Shown in pieces: positions 11,231-23,443 of a stretch of DNA of 64,000 nucleotides (position 1 is its first letter; every line of letters begins with the position of its first letter). The stretch lies in the NCBI GenBank assembly GCA_902515985.1, contig CABXWY010000003.1, forward strand, positions 85,735 to 149,734. The letters are read 5' to 3'. Origin of the DNA: an uncultured Pelagibacteraceae bacterium (GTDB lineage Bacteria; Pseudomonadota; Alphaproteobacteria; Pelagibacterales; Pelagibacteraceae). The notes beneath the pieces are model-generated. The model ran no database searches. It was given only the letters and a program-made list of their open reading frames with translations, and had not been told where the DNA came from. The translations under genes and the position numbers were made by a program.

Positions 11231-12724
11231 TTATTTCGTTGTTGGCATTACAAACTCAGGGTTTGATCTTATACCAGATGGCCATCTTGAAGTGACTGTT
11301 TTAAGTTTAGTATAAAACCTTACTCCCTCAGGTCCATGCATGTGTTGGTCTCCAAAAAGAGATCTTTTCCATCCGCCAAAGCTATGAAAAGCCATAGGTA
11401 CAGGTATTGGAATATTTATACCAACCATTCCAACTTTTATTTTACTTGAAAAAGTTCTTGCAGCATCTCCATCTCTTGTAAAGATACTTACTCCATTTCC
11501 AAACTCATGATCATTTACAAGCTGTGTTGCTTCAGAAAAGTCTTTTGCTCTTACAACTGACAAAACTGGTCCAAATATTTCTTCATTATAGATTCTCATA
11601 TTTTTTTTTACATCATCAAATAAACATCCACCTATAAAAAAACCTTTTTCATATCCTTGTAATTTTAAGTCTCTTCCATCAACAACTAATTTTGCTCCTT
11701 CTCTCACACCAAGATCTACATATCCTCTAACTTTATCTAAATGTTCTTTAGTAACTAAAGGTCCCATTTCCGAATGTTTATCCATTCCAGGACCAACTTT
11801 GAGAGCTTCAACTTTTTTTGATAACCTTTCAACAAGTTTGTCTCCTATACCACCAACAGCTACTGCAACAGATTGGGCCATACATCTCTCACCAGCAGAT
11901 CCATAAGCTGCTCCCATTAATCCATTTACAGCTTGATCCAAATCACAATCAGGCATAACAACACAATGATTTTTTGCTCCTCCTAAAGCTTGAACCCTTT
12001 TTTCATTTTTAGCTGCATTTTCATAAATATATTTTGCAATTGGAGTAGAGCCAACAAAACTTACTGCTTGAATATCTTTATTAAGTAAAATTGCGTCTAC
12101 AACTTCTTTGTCTCCATTAACAACATTAAATACCCCATCTGGCAAACCAGCTTCTTTAAAAAGTTCTGCTAGTTTTATCGAACATGAAGGGTCTTTTTCA
12201 GAAGGTTTTAATATAAATGTATTTCCACAAGCAATTGCCATTGGAAACATCCACATTGGAACCATTGCTGGAAAATTAAAAGGAGTGATTCCAGCACAAA
12301 CTCCTAATGGTTGTCTAATAGACCAGCTATCAACATCTGAGCCTACATTCTCCGTAAACTCTCCTTTAAGCATTTGAGGTATTCCACATGCAAATTCAAC
12401 AACTTCTAAACCTCTTGTTAAAGAACCTTTTGCATCCTCATAAACTTTCCCATGTTCTGAAACTATCATTTTTGCAATTTGGTCTGAGTTTTTTTCAATT
12501 AATTCTTTAAATTTAAACATTACCCTAGCTCTTAGTAATGGAGGTTTTAAAGACCAGTCCTCAAAAGCTTTTTTTGCAACTATTACTGTATTATCTAAAT
12601 CTTTTTGAGTACCAAGCATCACCTCAGAAGATTGATCTCCAGTCGAAGGATCAAAAACTTTTCCTTTTCTTTTTGACTCGCCAGAAATAGATTTTCCATC
12701 CACAAAGTGCTGAATTAAATTCAT
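11231..12724 (-). CDS. mmsA: CoA-acylating methylmalonate-semialdehyde dehydrogenase
   Basis: 497 aa; [39 protein letters not shown] and [10 protein letters not shown] are typical of MmsA. Confidence 0.88.
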   Translation of the reverse strand: MNLIQHFVDGKSISGESKRKGKVFDPSTGDQSSEVMLGTQKDLDNTVIVAKKAFEDWSLKPPLLRARVMFKFKELIEKNSDQIAKMIVSEHGKVYEDAKGSLTRGLEVVEFACGIPQMLKGEFTENVGSDVDSWSIRQPLGVCAGITPFNFPAMVPMWMFPMAIACGNTFILKPSEKDPSCSIKLAELFKEAGLPDGVFNVVNGDKEVVDAILLNKDIQAVSFVGSTPIAKYIYENAAKNEKRVQALGGAKNHCVVMPDCDLDQAVNGLMGAAYGSAGERCMAQSVAVAVGGIGDKLVERLSKKVEALKVGPGMDKHSEMGPLVTKEHLDKVRGYVDLGVREGAKLVVDGRDLKLQGYEKGFFIGGCLFDDVKKNMRIYNEEIFGPVLSVVRAKDFSEATQLVNDHEFGNGVSIFTRDGDAARTFSSKIKVGMVGINIPIPVPMAFHSFGGWKRSLFGDQHMHGPEGVRFYTKLKTVTSRWPSGIRSNPEFVMPTTK

Positions 12725-12747
12725 TGAAAAATTGTTTAAATAACTAA

Positions 12748-13521
12748 TTAACTTGTTGCAAGCATTTTCTTAATCGATGCAATCGCTTTTGCTGGATTTA
12801 ATCCTTTAGGACATGCATTTGTACAATTCATGATGGTATGGCATCTATACAATTTAAGCTCATCAGCAACTTTTTTTAATCTCGCTTTTCTATCCTCATC
12901 CCTGCTATCAATTATCCATCTGTAAGCCTGCAGCAAGACTGCTGGTCCTAAATATTTTTCCCCATTCCACCAATAACTAGGACATGAAGTTGAACAGCAG
13001 GCGCACATTATACATTCATATAAACCATCTAATTTGGCTCTATCTTCCTTGGACTGCAGGTTTTCTCTTTCAGAAATATTTTTTGAATTTTTAAGCCAAG
13101 GTTCAACTGACTCATACTGTTTATATAAAGTACTTAAATCCCCTATAAGATCTTTTAAAACTTTTAAATGTGGTAGTGGATAGATATTTATATCACCTTT
13201 AATTTCTGAATGCGATTTGGTACATGCAAGTCCATTTTTTCCATCCATATTCATAGCACAAGATCCACAAACTCCATGAGCACAAGATCTTCTGTAAGCA
13301 ATTGAGGGATCAATTTCATTTTTAATCTTATTTAAAATATCTAAAACTTTAGATGGACAGTTGTTCATATCTACTTCATAAGTATCTATTCTCGGATTCT
13401 CTTCTGTAGAGGGATCCCACCTATACACATTAACTTTTCTTAAATTTTTTGAACCAGTTTTATCCTTATAATAATTACCTTTTTTAACTTTTGATTTTTC
13501 AGGTAATCTTATTTGGACCAT
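12748..13521 (-). CDS. sdhB: succinate dehydrogenase iron-sulfur subunit
   Basis: 257 aa; [12 protein letters not shown] and [16 protein letters not shown] cysteine motifs. Confidence 0.96.
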   Translation of the reverse strand: MVQIRLPEKSKVKKGNYYKDKTGSKNLRKVNVYRWDPSTEENPRIDTYEVDMNNCPSKVLDILNKIKNEIDPSIAYRRSCAHGVCGSCAMNMDGKNGLACTKSHSEIKGDINIYPLPHLKVLKDLIGDLSTLYKQYESVEPWLKNSKNISERENLQSKEDRAKLDGLYECIMCACCSTSCPSYWWNGEKYLGPAVLLQAYRWIIDSRDEDRKARLKKVADELKLYRCHTIMNCTNACPKGLNPAKAIASIKKMLATS

Positions 13522-15296
13522 TAATATACTCTTTCTTGAGGTGGAAAATATTGTACTTCATTTGTAAGTGTTGAAATATTCACAGGCCTATAGTTTATCT
13601 TGGTTTTTGAGCCATCGCACCATGATAAAGTATGTTTCATAAAAGATTTATCATCTCTTTTTGGAAAATCTTCCCTAGCATGTGCACCTCTACTCTCTTT
13701 TCTATTATAAGCAGAGTCCATTGTTGTAATTGCTTGTCTAATCAAATTATCAAATTCAAGTGTTTCGACCAAGTCGGTGTTAAAAATCAATGAATTATCT
13801 TTTACTGAAATATCATCCATTCCGTAAAAAGACTTCCTTATTTCCTCTACACCCTCTTTTAAAGTTTTTTCTGTTCTAAAAACTGCACATTTTGATTGCA
13901 TTGTTTTTTGCATAGCTAATCTAAGATCAGCAGTTGGACTTGAACCTTTTGAGTTTCTCAATTTATCAAATCTATCTAAGCATTTATCTGTTTCACTTTG
14001 AGAAATCTCCTCATGCTTCATGCCGGGTTTAATTAATTCAGATGCTCTTTTTGCTGCGGCTCTTCCAAATACAACTAGATCTATTAAGGAATTTGATCCT
14101 AATCTGTTTGCTCCATGTACAGAGACACAAGCCGCTTCTCCTATGGCCATAAGTCCAGGTACTGTTTTAGTAGACCCATTCATTGTAATTACCTCTGCTT
14201 TATAATTAGTTGGTATCCCACCCATATTATAATGAACAGTTGGGACAACTGGAATTGGCTCCTTAGTGACATCAACATTTGCAAATAATTTTGAAGCCTC
14301 AGAAATTCCTGGCAACCTGTCCTCAATTACTTTTTTATCTAAATGATTTAAGTGTAAATGAACATGGTCTTTATCCTTTCCTATTCCTCGACCTTCATTA
14401 ATTTCAACTGCAATTGATCTACTTACAACATCTCTTGACGCAAGATCTTTTGCTTTTGGTGCATATTTTTCCATAAACCTATCGCCTTTAGAGTTTACTA
14501 AATATCCTCCTTCTCCTCTTACACCTTCAGAAATTAGAGTTCCATGTCCATATATTCCTGTAGGATGAAACTGTACAAATTCCATATCTTGAAGCGGCAA
14601 ACCTGCTCTCAAAACCATTGCGTTACCATCTCCAGTACATGTGTGGGCAGATGTAGCTGAATAGTAAACTTTTCCATAACCTCCTGTTGCAATTATTGTA
14701 ATGTGGGATCTAAATCTATGAATTGTCCCATCATTTAAATTCCAGGCAATTAAACCTTTGCACTCTCCATTTTTCATTAACAAATCTAGTGCGAAATATT
14801 CTATAAAAAATTCAGTATTATGTTTAAGAGCCTGACCATAAAGAGTATGTAAAATTGCATGTCCAGTTCTATCTGCTGCAGCGCAAGTTCTTTGAACTGT
14901 CTCATTTCCGTAATTTTTCGTCATTCCACCAAATGGTCTCTGATAAATTTTTCCATCTTCTGTTCTGCTAAATGGAACGCCATACTTTTCTAATTCTAAA
15001 ACTGCTCTTGGTGCTTCCTTGCAAAGATATTCAATACAATCTTGATCTCCCAACCAATCTGCTCCTTTTACAGTATCATACATGTGCCATCTCCAATCAT
15101 CTTCGCCCATATTTCCAAGAGCTGCTGAGATACCTCCTTGCGCAGCAGATGTATGACTTCTAGTTGGGAACACTTTAGATATGCAAGCAGTCTTTAATCC
15201 AGCTTCACTTAACCCTACTGCAGCTCTAAGTCCAGATCCTCCAGCACCTAAAACAACAACGTCGTATTCGTGATCTATAATTTTATAACTGCTCAT
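13521..15296 (-). CDS. sdhA: succinate dehydrogenase flavoprotein subunit
   Basis: 591 aa; FAD-binding [27 protein letters not shown]. Confidence 0.97.
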   Translation of the reverse strand: MSSYKIIDHEYDVVVLGAGGSGLRAAVGLSEAGLKTACISKVFPTRSHTSAAQGGISAALGNMGEDDWRWHMYDTVKGADWLGDQDCIEYLCKEAPRAVLELEKYGVPFSRTEDGKIYQRPFGGMTKNYGNETVQRTCAAADRTGHAILHTLYGQALKHNTEFFIEYFALDLLMKNGECKGLIAWNLNDGTIHRFRSHITIIATGGYGKVYYSATSAHTCTGDGNAMVLRAGLPLQDMEFVQFHPTGIYGHGTLISEGVRGEGGYLVNSKGDRFMEKYAPKAKDLASRDVVSRSIAVEINEGRGIGKDKDHVHLHLNHLDKKVIEDRLPGISEASKLFANVDVTKEPIPVVPTVHYNMGGIPTNYKAEVITMNGSTKTVPGLMAIGEAACVSVHGANRLGSNSLIDLVVFGRAAAKRASELIKPGMKHEEISQSETDKCLDRFDKLRNSKGSSPTADLRLAMQKTMQSKCAVFRTEKTLKEGVEEIRKSFYGMDDISVKDNSLIFNTDLVETLEFDNLIRQAITTMDSAYNRKESRGAHAREDFPKRDDKSFMKHTLSWCDGSKTKINYRPVNISTLTNEVQYFPPQERVY

Positions 15297-15622
15297 AAGC
15301 TTAGTTTGTATAATATAAATATTGTAAAAATTGGCATTATAATAGCAAATAAATACAGGGTTTTGTTTGCGACATTTTTTATTTTTTGATCAACTATATA
15401 ATCCTCAAATACCTCACTTATGCTTAATGATGAGTAAAAATAGAGAAATATGACAAATAAAGAGAACATAAATTTGTTGGGTTGGTCAGTAAAAAAGGTG
15501 CTTACTTCTTCAAAGTCTAAATTATATATAGATACAAGTTTAAATAAGAACCAGAGCATTAATGGCAGCATAACCACAACACTTAATTTTAAAAAAATCC
15601 ACTTTTTTGTAGCACTAATCAT
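15293..15622 (-). CDS. sdhD: succinate dehydrogenase membrane anchor subunit
   Basis: 109 aa hydrophobic protein between sdhC and sdhA; HxxxG-like region replaced but position and topology fit. Confidence 0.8.
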   Translation of the reverse strand: MISATKKWIFLKLSVVVMLPLMLWFLFKLVSIYNLDFEEVSTFFTDQPNKFMFSLFVIFLYFYSSLSISEVFEDYIVDQKIKNVANKTLYLFAIIMPIFTIFILYKLSL

Positions 15623-15623
15623 A

Positions 15624-16004
15624 TTAAAAAAGATTTCCCACTAGGTAAATTAATACTGTTAGTATAAAAGAACCAAATATAACAATTAGTCCAGTTATAT
15701 TTGCAACTTTAAGATCAAATCCTATACCGTAATCCCAAAATAAGTGTCGTATTTCACTCAATATCTGGAACGAAAAAGACCAAACTATTCCTAATATTAA
15801 AAATTTTCCAAAAAAAGAATTTAAAAAAATATATATTATTTGATAATTTTCATCACCCAAAAGTAGATAAGCAACCCAAAAACATATTAATGTTACGGCT
15901 GTTAAATTAATAATACCAGCTATTCGATGAGAAATTGAAACTAAAGAGGATATATGCCAATTATAAATTTGAATATGAGGTGATAAAGGATTTTCATTTT
16001 TCAT
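15624..16004 (-). CDS. sdhC: succinate dehydrogenase cytochrome b556 subunit
   Basis: 126 aa; PLSPHIQIYNWHISSLVSISHRIAG signature. Confidence 0.92.
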   Translation of the reverse strand: MKNENPLSPHIQIYNWHISSLVSISHRIAGIINLTAVTLICFWVAYLLLGDENYQIIYIFLNSFFGKFLILGIVWSFSFQILSEIRHLFWDYGIGFDLKVANITGLIVIFGSFILTVLIYLVGNLF

Positions 16005-16999
16005 TTATTCATCCTAAGATATGTTTCAGCAATTTCCACAGCATTAAGAGCCGCACCTCTTAATAAATTATCTGAAACGATCCATAAATTTAAAGAATTT
16101 GTTTTTGACTTGTCTTCTCTAATTCTAGATATAAATGTTTCATTTTTACCTTCAGCATCGATTGGGGTTATATATCCAGCATCACTTCTTTTATCAAAAA
16201 CTTTACAACCATCTGAACTATTTAATACCTCGTGTATTTTTTCTAAAGTGAAAGGTTTTTCAAACTCTATATTAACTGACTCTGCGTGAGAAACTCTTAC
16301 GGGAATTCTCACACAAGTAGCTGTTAATTTAATTTTGTTATCTAAAATTTTTTTAGTTTCATTTATCATTTTTAATTCTTCTTTTGTGTAACCATCTTCA
16401 GAGAAGCTATCTATATGAGGAATTGCATTGAATGCAATCTGCTTAGTAAAGTTCTTAGAGGTAATTTTTTCATTATTTATAGCTGCTTGTGTTTGCTCAA
16501 TCATCTCATCCATAGGAGCTTTTCCAGCTCCTGAGGTCGATTGATAAGTTGAAGCAATGACTCTTTTTATTTTAAATAAGTCGTGTAGAGGTTTAAGAAC
16601 TATTACTAGCTGTGCAGTAGAACAATTTGGGTTTGCAATGATATTTTTAGGTACTTTTTCCATGTGATTAGAGTTTACTTGGGGAACAATTAATGGAACC
16701 TCTGGATCCATTCTAAAAAAACTAGAATTATCAATTACTAAAGAATTTTTGGCAGCTTTTGCTGCAAATTTTTCTGAGATTTTTCCCCCTGCTGAAAAAA
16801 AAGATAAATTTACTTTTGAAAAATCAAAATTATCAAGTGACTCAACTTTAATTTCTCTACCATTAAATTTTAAATTTGACCCTTGGCTTTTTTGAGATGC
16901 TAATAAATATAAGTTCTCCACCTCAAAATTTTTTTTTTCTAAAACTTCAAGGATTATTCTTCCTACATTTCCAGTTGCTCCTACAATTGCTATATTCAT
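16001..16999 (-). CDS. asd: aspartate-semialdehyde dehydrogenase
   Basis: 332 aa; GATGNVGRIILEVL, ANPNCSTAQLV active-site Cys. Confidence 0.94.
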   Translation of the reverse strand: MNIAIVGATGNVGRIILEVLEKKNFEVENLYLLASQKSQGSNLKFNGREIKVESLDNFDFSKVNLSFFSAGGKISEKFAAKAAKNSLVIDNSSFFRMDPEVPLIVPQVNSNHMEKVPKNIIANPNCSTAQLVIVLKPLHDLFKIKRVIASTYQSTSGAGKAPMDEMIEQTQAAINNEKITSKNFTKQIAFNAIPHIDSFSEDGYTKEELKMINETKKILDNKIKLTATCVRIPVRVSHAESVNIEFEKPFTLEKIHEVLNSSDGCKVFDKRSDAGYITPIDAEGKNETFISRIREDKSKTNSLNLWIVSDNLLRGAALNAVEIAETYLRMNK

Positions 17000-17019
17000 T
17001 ACTAGTCTGTGAATTTATA

Positions 17020-18132
17020 CTAAATGAAAGGTAAATCGCAAACTTTTCCAGAGCAATTTTTACCATCTATAGATACCGAAAATTCCTGAGAAGCTTTAAA
17101 ATATGGTTTATTTACCATAGCTATGCCAATTACTTGTTTAAACATTGGATTATACGATCCTGATCTCAACTCACCAATTAAATTTTTATCTTTATCAAAC
17201 ATATTAATAGACCCTGTTACACTTATTTCTTTAGCATTTATTTTAACTCCCATTAACTTTTTCTTAATACCTTCAGATTTAATTTTTTTAAGCTCTTCTT
17301 TTCCTAAAAAATTAATGTCGTTATCTAAATTCACATACTTGTCAAAACCGCATTCTAACGGATTGTCGCCTATATCCATATCATTGCCATAAGATAATAA
17401 AGAACTTTCCAATCTCTCAATTAAATTAGGGCATCCTGGTTTTAAATTAAATTCATCCCCAATTTCAAATAATTTATCATACAAAGCCAAACCGGCTTCA
17501 GTATGCTGCATATAAACCTCAAAACCACCTTGCTTTGACCACCCTGATCTAGCTATTAAATGCTTTGCTCCACCAAATTCATAGTAATCGAAACCGAAAA
17601 ATTTAAGATCTTTTATTTTTGGACCCAAAACTTTTGCCATTAAGTCATTAGACTTTGGACCTTGAACAGAAAATATATCAACTTTTGCCTCAAATATATT
17701 TACATCAAAATTATTTCCTATCGCTAAACCCTTTGCAAATAACTCTACATCTGAGTCCGATAGTGATATCCACCATCTATCTTCGGCTAACTTTAAAATT
17801 ACAGGATCATTTATTAATTTTGCTTTATCATCTATAATTGGTGCATAATAACATCTTCCAATTTTTGCTTTGGATAAATCTCTACATGTCATTAATTGAA
17901 CTAATTTATAAGAATCTTTACCATTAATTTCTGTTTGTCTTTGTACTGCAGCATCCCAAACTTGAACATGATCTTTTAAATGCTGATAGAGTTCCTCTAA
18001 TGGTCCACCAAACCTAGTTGGTAAAATCATATGGTTATAAACTGTATAAGCAGAGGCTCCTTGTTTTTCTATTCTAGATGTATAAGGAGTTCCTCTAAGT
18101 CTTCTTGATTTAGATAAAAAAAAGTTTTTCAT
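17020..18132 (-). CDS. dmdA: dimethylsulfoniopropionate demethylase (GcvT-fold)
   Basis: 370 aa; [26 protein letters not shown]... N-terminus and GcvT fold recognised as SAR11-type DmdA; adjacent CoA ligase and acyl-CoA dehydrogenase support the pathway. Confidence 0.87.
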   Translation of the reverse strand: MKNFFLSKSRRLRGTPYTSRIEKQGASAYTVYNHMILPTRFGGPLEELYQHLKDHVQVWDAAVQRQTEINGKDSYKLVQLMTCRDLSKAKIGRCYYAPIIDDKAKLINDPVILKLAEDRWWISLSDSDVELFAKGLAIGNNFDVNIFEAKVDIFSVQGPKSNDLMAKVLGPKIKDLKFFGFDYYEFGGAKHLIARSGWSKQGGFEVYMQHTEAGLALYDKLFEIGDEFNLKPGCPNLIERLESSLLSYGNDMDIGDNPLECGFDKYVNLDNDINFLGKEELKKIKSEGIKKKLMGVKINAKEISVTGSINMFDKDKNLIGELRSGSYNPMFKQVIGIAMVNKPYFKASQEFSVSIDGKNCSGKVCDLPFI

Positions 18133-18878
18133 TTATTTAAAAATTCTATTACAGATTTTCTCATTTCAAAAGCGCTTTCAAAAATTATCATGTGTCCACA
18201 ATTATTGATAATTTTTACTTCTGAGTCTGAAATTTTTTCTGCCATTTTTTTTCCTATTTCTAGTGGAACCATTTTATCAAGATCACCTAAAATACATAAA
18301 GTAGAGCACTTTATTTTTTCAAGAGAATCTTTCCCGGACTTATAATTGTTACAGGCATTTAAGTCTACATACAAAATTTCTCTAATTTCTCTTGTTGAAT
18401 TAATAATTTTTTTTACAGGATTTCCTCCTATAAATGCCTTCGAACCTTCGTAACCCCATTTCATCATTAGGTGTATAGATTTCTCATCCCCATTAAATGC
18501 TAGATCTAAAAGATCTTGATTAACAGGAAGTTTATAAGAGCCAGAAACGAGAACCAGTTTATCAACTAAATTTGGGTATTTAGATGCAAAATCAATTCCT
18601 ACAAGACAACCTTGTGAATGCCCAATAAAAGTGGCCTTTTCTATTTCAAGTTTTTTGATTAAATCAGCTACCCAATCTGATATTCCTTCGATTGTTTCTA
18701 TTGCAGGACCATCAGAATTACCATGACCGGGTAAATCTATTGAGAAAACATTAAATCCTTTAGAGGCATAAAATTGTTCATGAAGCGACCAAACAATATG
18801 AGTTAATCCACTTCCATGCATTAAAATTATTGAAGGTTTAGATTTATCAATATCCATACCTCCAGTGGATATAAACAC
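18129..18878 (-). CDS. alpha/beta hydrolase in the dmd cluster
   Basis: 249 aa; nucleophile elbow GHSQG, Asp in GDLDKMVP, catalytic His in NNCGHMI; 4-bp overlap with dmdA start. Confidence 0.85.
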   Translation of the reverse strand: MFISTGGMDIDKSKPSIILMHGSGLTHIVWSLHEQFYASKGFNVFSIDLPGHGNSDGPAIETIEGISDWVADLIKKLEIEKATFIGHSQGCLVGIDFASKYPNLVDKLVLVSGSYKLPVNQDLLDLAFNGDEKSIHLMMKWGYEGSKAFIGGNPVKKIINSTREIREILYVDLNACNNYKSGKDSLEKIKCSTLCILGDLDKMVPLEIGKKMAEKISDSEVKIINNCGHMIIFESAFEMRKSVIEFLNK

Positions 18879-18901
18879 GCTTTTATTATTTACCTCTAAA
18901 T

Positions 18902-20530
18902 TCAGTTTGGCTCCTTGGCCTTTTTTCTTAATTCGAACTTTTGAATTTTTCCAGTTGAAGTTTTAGGCAATTCACAAAACTCTATTTTTTTTGGAACTTT
19001 AAAACTTGCAAGTGTTTCTTTACAAAAATCAATTAATTCTTTCTCTGTAGTTGGCTTATCTTTTACTGTTTCAATAAAAGCACATGGCACTTCTCCCCAT
19101 TTTTCATCTGGTTTAGCTACAACAGCTGCAATTGATACTGATGGGTGTTTCGCTAAGGTATTCTCTATTTCAATAGATGAAATATTTTCTCCTCCTGAAA
19201 TAATAATATCTTTTGATCTATCTTGTATTTTTACATAACCATCGGGGTGCATTACTGCCAAATCTCCAGAATGAAACCATCCATCTTTCATTGCTTTATC
19301 AGTTGCATTTTTATCTTTAAAATATCCTTTCATAACAACGTTTCCTCGAATCATAATTTCACCAATAGTTTTTCCATCTCTTGGGACCTCTTTCATTGTT
19401 TCAGGATCCATTATTGTTACACCTTCAGTATTAGGGTATCTTACTCCTTGTCTTGCTTTAATTTCATTTTGTTTTTCTTCTTCAAATTCATTCCATTCAT
19501 CATTCCAAGCGCATTGTGTTACATGACCATAAGTTTCTGTTAAGCCATAAACATGCATCACTTCAAAACCTAAGCTTTTCATTTTTTTAAAAATTATACT
19601 TGGTGGAGGTGCGCCAGCAGTAAGAACATAAACTTTATTTTTTAACTTTTTTCTGTCTGATTCAGGGGCTCCTGTAATCATATTTAATACTATCGGTGCT
19701 CCACCAAAATGAGTTACATTATATTTATCAATTAACTCAAATATTTTTTTAACATCAATATTTCTTAAGCAAATCGTTCTTCCATTTAACATCGGTACAG
19801 TCCATGGATAGCACCAACCATTGCAATGAAACATTGGAACGATAGTTAGAAAGTTTAATCTATTCGGCATATTCCATGCAGTAGCACTTCCAGTAGACAT
19901 TAAATACGAGCCTCTGTGATGATAAACAACCCCTTTTGGATTTCCAGTTGTTCCCGAAGTATAACTTAAGGTAATTGCCTCCCATTCATCATCTGGCATT
20001 TTCCATTTGTAATTTTCATTACCAGAATTGAGGAAGTCCTCATATTCTAGATCACCTATTTTTTCTAATTTAGATTGATCAGCAAATTTATCATGAATAT
20101 CAATTACAATAATTTTTTTATTTATACTTGCTAAAGCTTTTTTAACCTCTGTATGCAATTGTCTATCAACCACTAATACTTTAGCTTCACTGTGCTCTAG
20201 AATATATGTAATTGTTTTTGCATCTAATCGAATATTAATTGTATTGAGAATTGCACCAGTCATAGGAACTGAATAATGTGCCTCGAATATCTCTGGAGTA
20301 TTAAAAGCTAAAAATGAAACTGTATCTCCCTTTTTAATACCAATTTTTTCTAATGCACTCGCAAACTTAAGACATCTCTTGTAAACTTCATTCCAAGTAT
20401 ATTTTCTATCTTCATAAACAATGGCCTCATAATTTGGATAAATATCTTTTGCTCTCTCTAAAAAAGATAGAGGTGTCAAAGGTACATAATTAGCTTTGTT
20501 TTTATCAAGATTTGTTTCGTAATGGCTCAT
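18902..20530 (-). CDS. dmdB: acyl-CoA ligase, candidate 3-methylmercaptopropionate-CoA ligase (DmdB-like)
   Basis: 542 aa; AMP-binding SYTSGTTGNPKGV, GWFHSGDL; clustered with dmdA and a DmdC-like gene. Confidence 0.75.
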   Translation of the reverse strand: MSHYETNLDKNKANYVPLTPLSFLERAKDIYPNYEAIVYEDRKYTWNEVYKRCLKFASALEKIGIKKGDTVSFLAFNTPEIFEAHYSVPMTGAILNTINIRLDAKTITYILEHSEAKVLVVDRQLHTEVKKALASINKKIIVIDIHDKFADQSKLEKIGDLEYEDFLNSGNENYKWKMPDDEWEAITLSYTSGTTGNPKGVVYHHRGSYLMSTGSATAWNMPNRLNFLTIVPMFHCNGWCYPWTVPMLNGRTICLRNIDVKKIFELIDKYNVTHFGGAPIVLNMITGAPESDRKKLKNKVYVLTAGAPPPSIIFKKMKSLGFEVMHVYGLTETYGHVTQCAWNDEWNEFEEEKQNEIKARQGVRYPNTEGVTIMDPETMKEVPRDGKTIGEIMIRGNVVMKGYFKDKNATDKAMKDGWFHSGDLAVMHPDGYVKIQDRSKDIIISGGENISSIEIENTLAKHPSVSIAAVVAKPDEKWGEVPCAFIETVKDKPTTEKELIDFCKETLASFKVPKKIEFCELPKTSTGKIQKFELRKKAKEPN

Positions 20531-20533
20531 TTA

Positions 20534-22300
20534 CTAATTAAATTTATAATCCATTATGTAACCGCTTCCAGAAATTGCACTAGAGTAGTGACTTTCCACC
20601 CTTGGCAGCACTCTATGAAAATAAAACTTTGCAGTCTGTATTTTGTCTTCGTAAAATTTTTTGTTACTAGACATTTCTTTAAAACTAACTTCTAACACTT
20701 TTAACCATGAATGGCCTAAGGCGACATAACCAAGAACTTTTAAATAATCATTAGATGCAGCATTTGCATCATCTTTTGAGACATTAACTTTTTCTTTTAT
20801 CCACTTTGAAAATTCAACAAGTTTTTCTAGATAAATTTTAAGCTTATCTTGGTAGGGTTTTAACTCTTCGCTTTCTATTTTTAAATCTTTTCTCAATATG
20901 TTGATATAATTTTCAACAATATCACCATTTTTAGTTACCAACTTTCTAAAAACTAAATCGATAGCCTGAACTGAATTAGTACCTTCATATATTGGCGTTA
21001 TTCTGTTATCTCTATATAATTGTTCTATGCCTTGATCTTTCGTATAACCATATCCTCCATGAATTTGCATGGCTTCACTTGTTATTTCCATTCCTAAGTC
21101 TGAAAATAGCGATTTCACTACTGGCGTCATTAAAGAAACTAAATCTGAAGCTTCTTGTTTTATTTTTGGCTCGTTATGATTTAAGCTAACCTCGGTTTGC
21201 TGTGACAACCAAAAACACAAGGCTCTTTCTCCCTCTATAATTGACTTCATATTCAACAGGGACTTTCTTATGTCTGCATGTTCTATGATTAAATCCGCAC
21301 TCCCATTTTGAGACTTGTTGTTGTTGCTTTTGCCTTGCTTTCTTTCTTTCGCGTAGTTTAATGAATTTTGATAAGCGATTTCCGATAGTCCCAAGCCTTG
21401 GATTCCAACAATTATTCTTTCTAAATTCATCATTGTAAACATTGAATTTAGACCTTTATTTTTTGGTCCTACCATATATCCAGTCGCATCATCAAAATTT
21501 AATACGCAAGTCGCAGATCCTTTAATACCCATTTTATTTTCTATTGATCCAGTAGAAATACCATTCCTCTGCCCAACTGATCCATCTTCCTTTACAATAA
21601 ATTTTGGAACTAAAAATAAACTTATACCTTTAGTGCCTGATGGTGAATCCAAGGCTCTTGCCAAAACTAAATGTATAATATTTTCAGTTAAGTCATGATC
21701 ACCAGAAGTAATAAATATTTTCTGTCCTGAAATTTTATATGTACCATCCTTTTGCTCATTTGCTTTTGTTTTTAGAAGTCCAAGATCAGTTCCACATACT
21801 GGTTCTGTTAAGCACATTGTTCCGCTCCATTTACCCTCAACCATTTTTGGTAAATACATATTTTTGATATCCTCGGATGCATGACAACGAATACAATTGT
21901 AAGCGCCTAACGTAAGTTCTGTATAAAGTTTAAAAGCTAAACTTGCAGAAGATATCATTTCGTCAAAAAAAGCACTTACTGTTTTGGGCATTCCTTGACC
22001 ACCATATTTTGGATCACAAGATAAAGACATCCATCCATCTTCAATAAATTTGTTGTAAGCCTCTTTATATCCTGGAGGTGTTCTTACAACACCGTTTTCA
22101 AGCACTGCAGGACTTTCGTCCCCTGCTTTTGCTAACGGTAAAATAATGTTTTGATTTATTTTAGCTGCTTCATCCAATATATCTTTGACTAGATCTGGGG
22201 TTATTTCTTTATACTTTTCAATCTCATTATAATTCTTATTATTTCTCAGTTTTTCATAGAGAAACATCATATCTTCTAATGGAGCTGTGTAAGTGGTCAT
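20534..22300 (-). CDS. dmdC: acyl-CoA dehydrogenase, candidate 3-methylmercaptopropionyl-CoA dehydrogenase (DmdC-like)
   Basis: 588 aa long-form acyl-CoA dehydrogenase; CLTEPVCGTDLG, QIHGGYGYTKDQGIEQLYRD; clustered with dmdA/dmdB. Confidence 0.75.
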   Translation of the reverse strand: MTTYTAPLEDMMFLYEKLRNNKNYNEIEKYKEITPDLVKDILDEAAKINQNIILPLAKAGDESPAVLENGVVRTPPGYKEAYNKFIEDGWMSLSCDPKYGGQGMPKTVSAFFDEMISSASLAFKLYTELTLGAYNCIRCHASEDIKNMYLPKMVEGKWSGTMCLTEPVCGTDLGLLKTKANEQKDGTYKISGQKIFITSGDHDLTENIIHLVLARALDSPSGTKGISLFLVPKFIVKEDGSVGQRNGISTGSIENKMGIKGSATCVLNFDDATGYMVGPKNKGLNSMFTMMNLERIIVGIQGLGLSEIAYQNSLNYAKERKQGKSNNNKSQNGSADLIIEHADIRKSLLNMKSIIEGERALCFWLSQQTEVSLNHNEPKIKQEASDLVSLMTPVVKSLFSDLGMEITSEAMQIHGGYGYTKDQGIEQLYRDNRITPIYEGTNSVQAIDLVFRKLVTKNGDIVENYINILRKDLKIESEELKPYQDKLKIYLEKLVEFSKWIKEKVNVSKDDANAASNDYLKVLGYVALGHSWLKVLEVSFKEMSSNKKFYEDKIQTAKFYFHRVLPRVESHYSSAISGSGYIMDYKFN

Positions 22301-22333
22301 AATTTTTATAATCTATAAAATATGTGAAATTAT

Positions 22334-23443
22334 TTAATTTTGCAATTGCGCAATAATTGCATCTCCCATCGTGTTCGTTGAAACTTCCTTATTTCCCTTA
22401 GAAAATATATCTTTTGTACGAAGTCCCATATCAAGAACATTTTGAACTGCTTTATCAAGCTCATCAGCTTCTTTTACTAAATCAAGCGAGTATCTCAATG
22501 CCATAGAAAAACTTAAAATTGTTGCAATAGGATTAGCTAAGCCTTTACCAGCAATATCAGGAGCTGAACCATGGACTGGTTCATACATGGATCTCATTTT
22601 TCCATTTTTATCTTTTGCACCTAATGAAGCAGACGGCAAAAGACCTAAAGATCCAGTCAACATTGCTGCTTCATCTGAAAGTATGTCTCCAAATAAATTA
22701 TCGGTTACAATTACATCAAATTGTTTTGGGTTCCTTAGCAACTGCATAGCGCAATTATCAGCTAGCATATGCTCAAGTTTTACTTCTTTAAACTCATTCT
22801 TATGAATTTCCTCAACTTCTTCTCTCCATAACTGTCCTGCTTCCATCACATTTGACTTTTCACACGATGTAACTTTATTATTTCTTTTCTTTGCTAAATC
22901 AAAAGCAACTCTTGCAACTCTTGCTATTTCGCTAGAGGTATACGTATGGGTGTTAACACCTTTTCTTTCACCATTATCAATAGGTTTGATTCCCCTAGGT
23001 TCTCCAAAATATATTCCACCGGTAAGCTCTCTCACTATCATAATATCTAGTCCAGAAACAATTTCTGGCTTTAAACTCGATGCATCAACAAGTTGCTTAA
23101 AACAAATTGCTGGTCTTAGATTGGCAAATAATTTTAATTCTTTTCTTAGTTTTAATAATGCTCTCTCAGGTTTTTTTGAAAAATCTAAATTATCCCATTT
23201 TGGTCCACCAACTGCACCTAGAATCACAGCTTCGCTTTCTAAGGCTTTGTAGAAAACTTCGTCTGTTATTGGGGTACCATGTTCGTCATATGCTGCTCCA
23301 CCAACCAGGTCTTCATCTGTCTCAAAATCTAGAGATCTTTTGCTATTAAACCAATTAATTATTTTTTTAACTTCTGATACAACTTCAGGGCCAATTCCAT
23401 CACCTGGTAATAATAAAATTTTTCTGTTTTTAACCTTAATCAT
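22334..23443 (-). CDS. leuB: 3-isopropylmalate dehydrogenase
   Basis: 369 aa; [37 protein letters not shown]. Confidence 0.95.
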   Translation of the reverse strand: MIKVKNRKILLLPGDGIGPEVVSEVKKIINWFNSKRSLDFETDEDLVGGAAYDEHGTPITDEVFYKALESEAVILGAVGGPKWDNLDFSKKPERALLKLRKELKLFANLRPAICFKQLVDASSLKPEIVSGLDIMIVRELTGGIYFGEPRGIKPIDNGERKGVNTHTYTSSEIARVARVAFDLAKKRNNKVTSCEKSNVMEAGQLWREEVEEIHKNEFKEVKLEHMLADNCAMQLLRNPKQFDVIVTDNLFGDILSDEAAMLTGSLGLLPSASLGAKDKNGKMRSMYEPVHGSAPDIAGKGLANPIATILSFSMALRYSLDLVKEADELDKAVQNVLDMGLRTKDIFSKGNKEVSTNTMGDAIIAQLQN

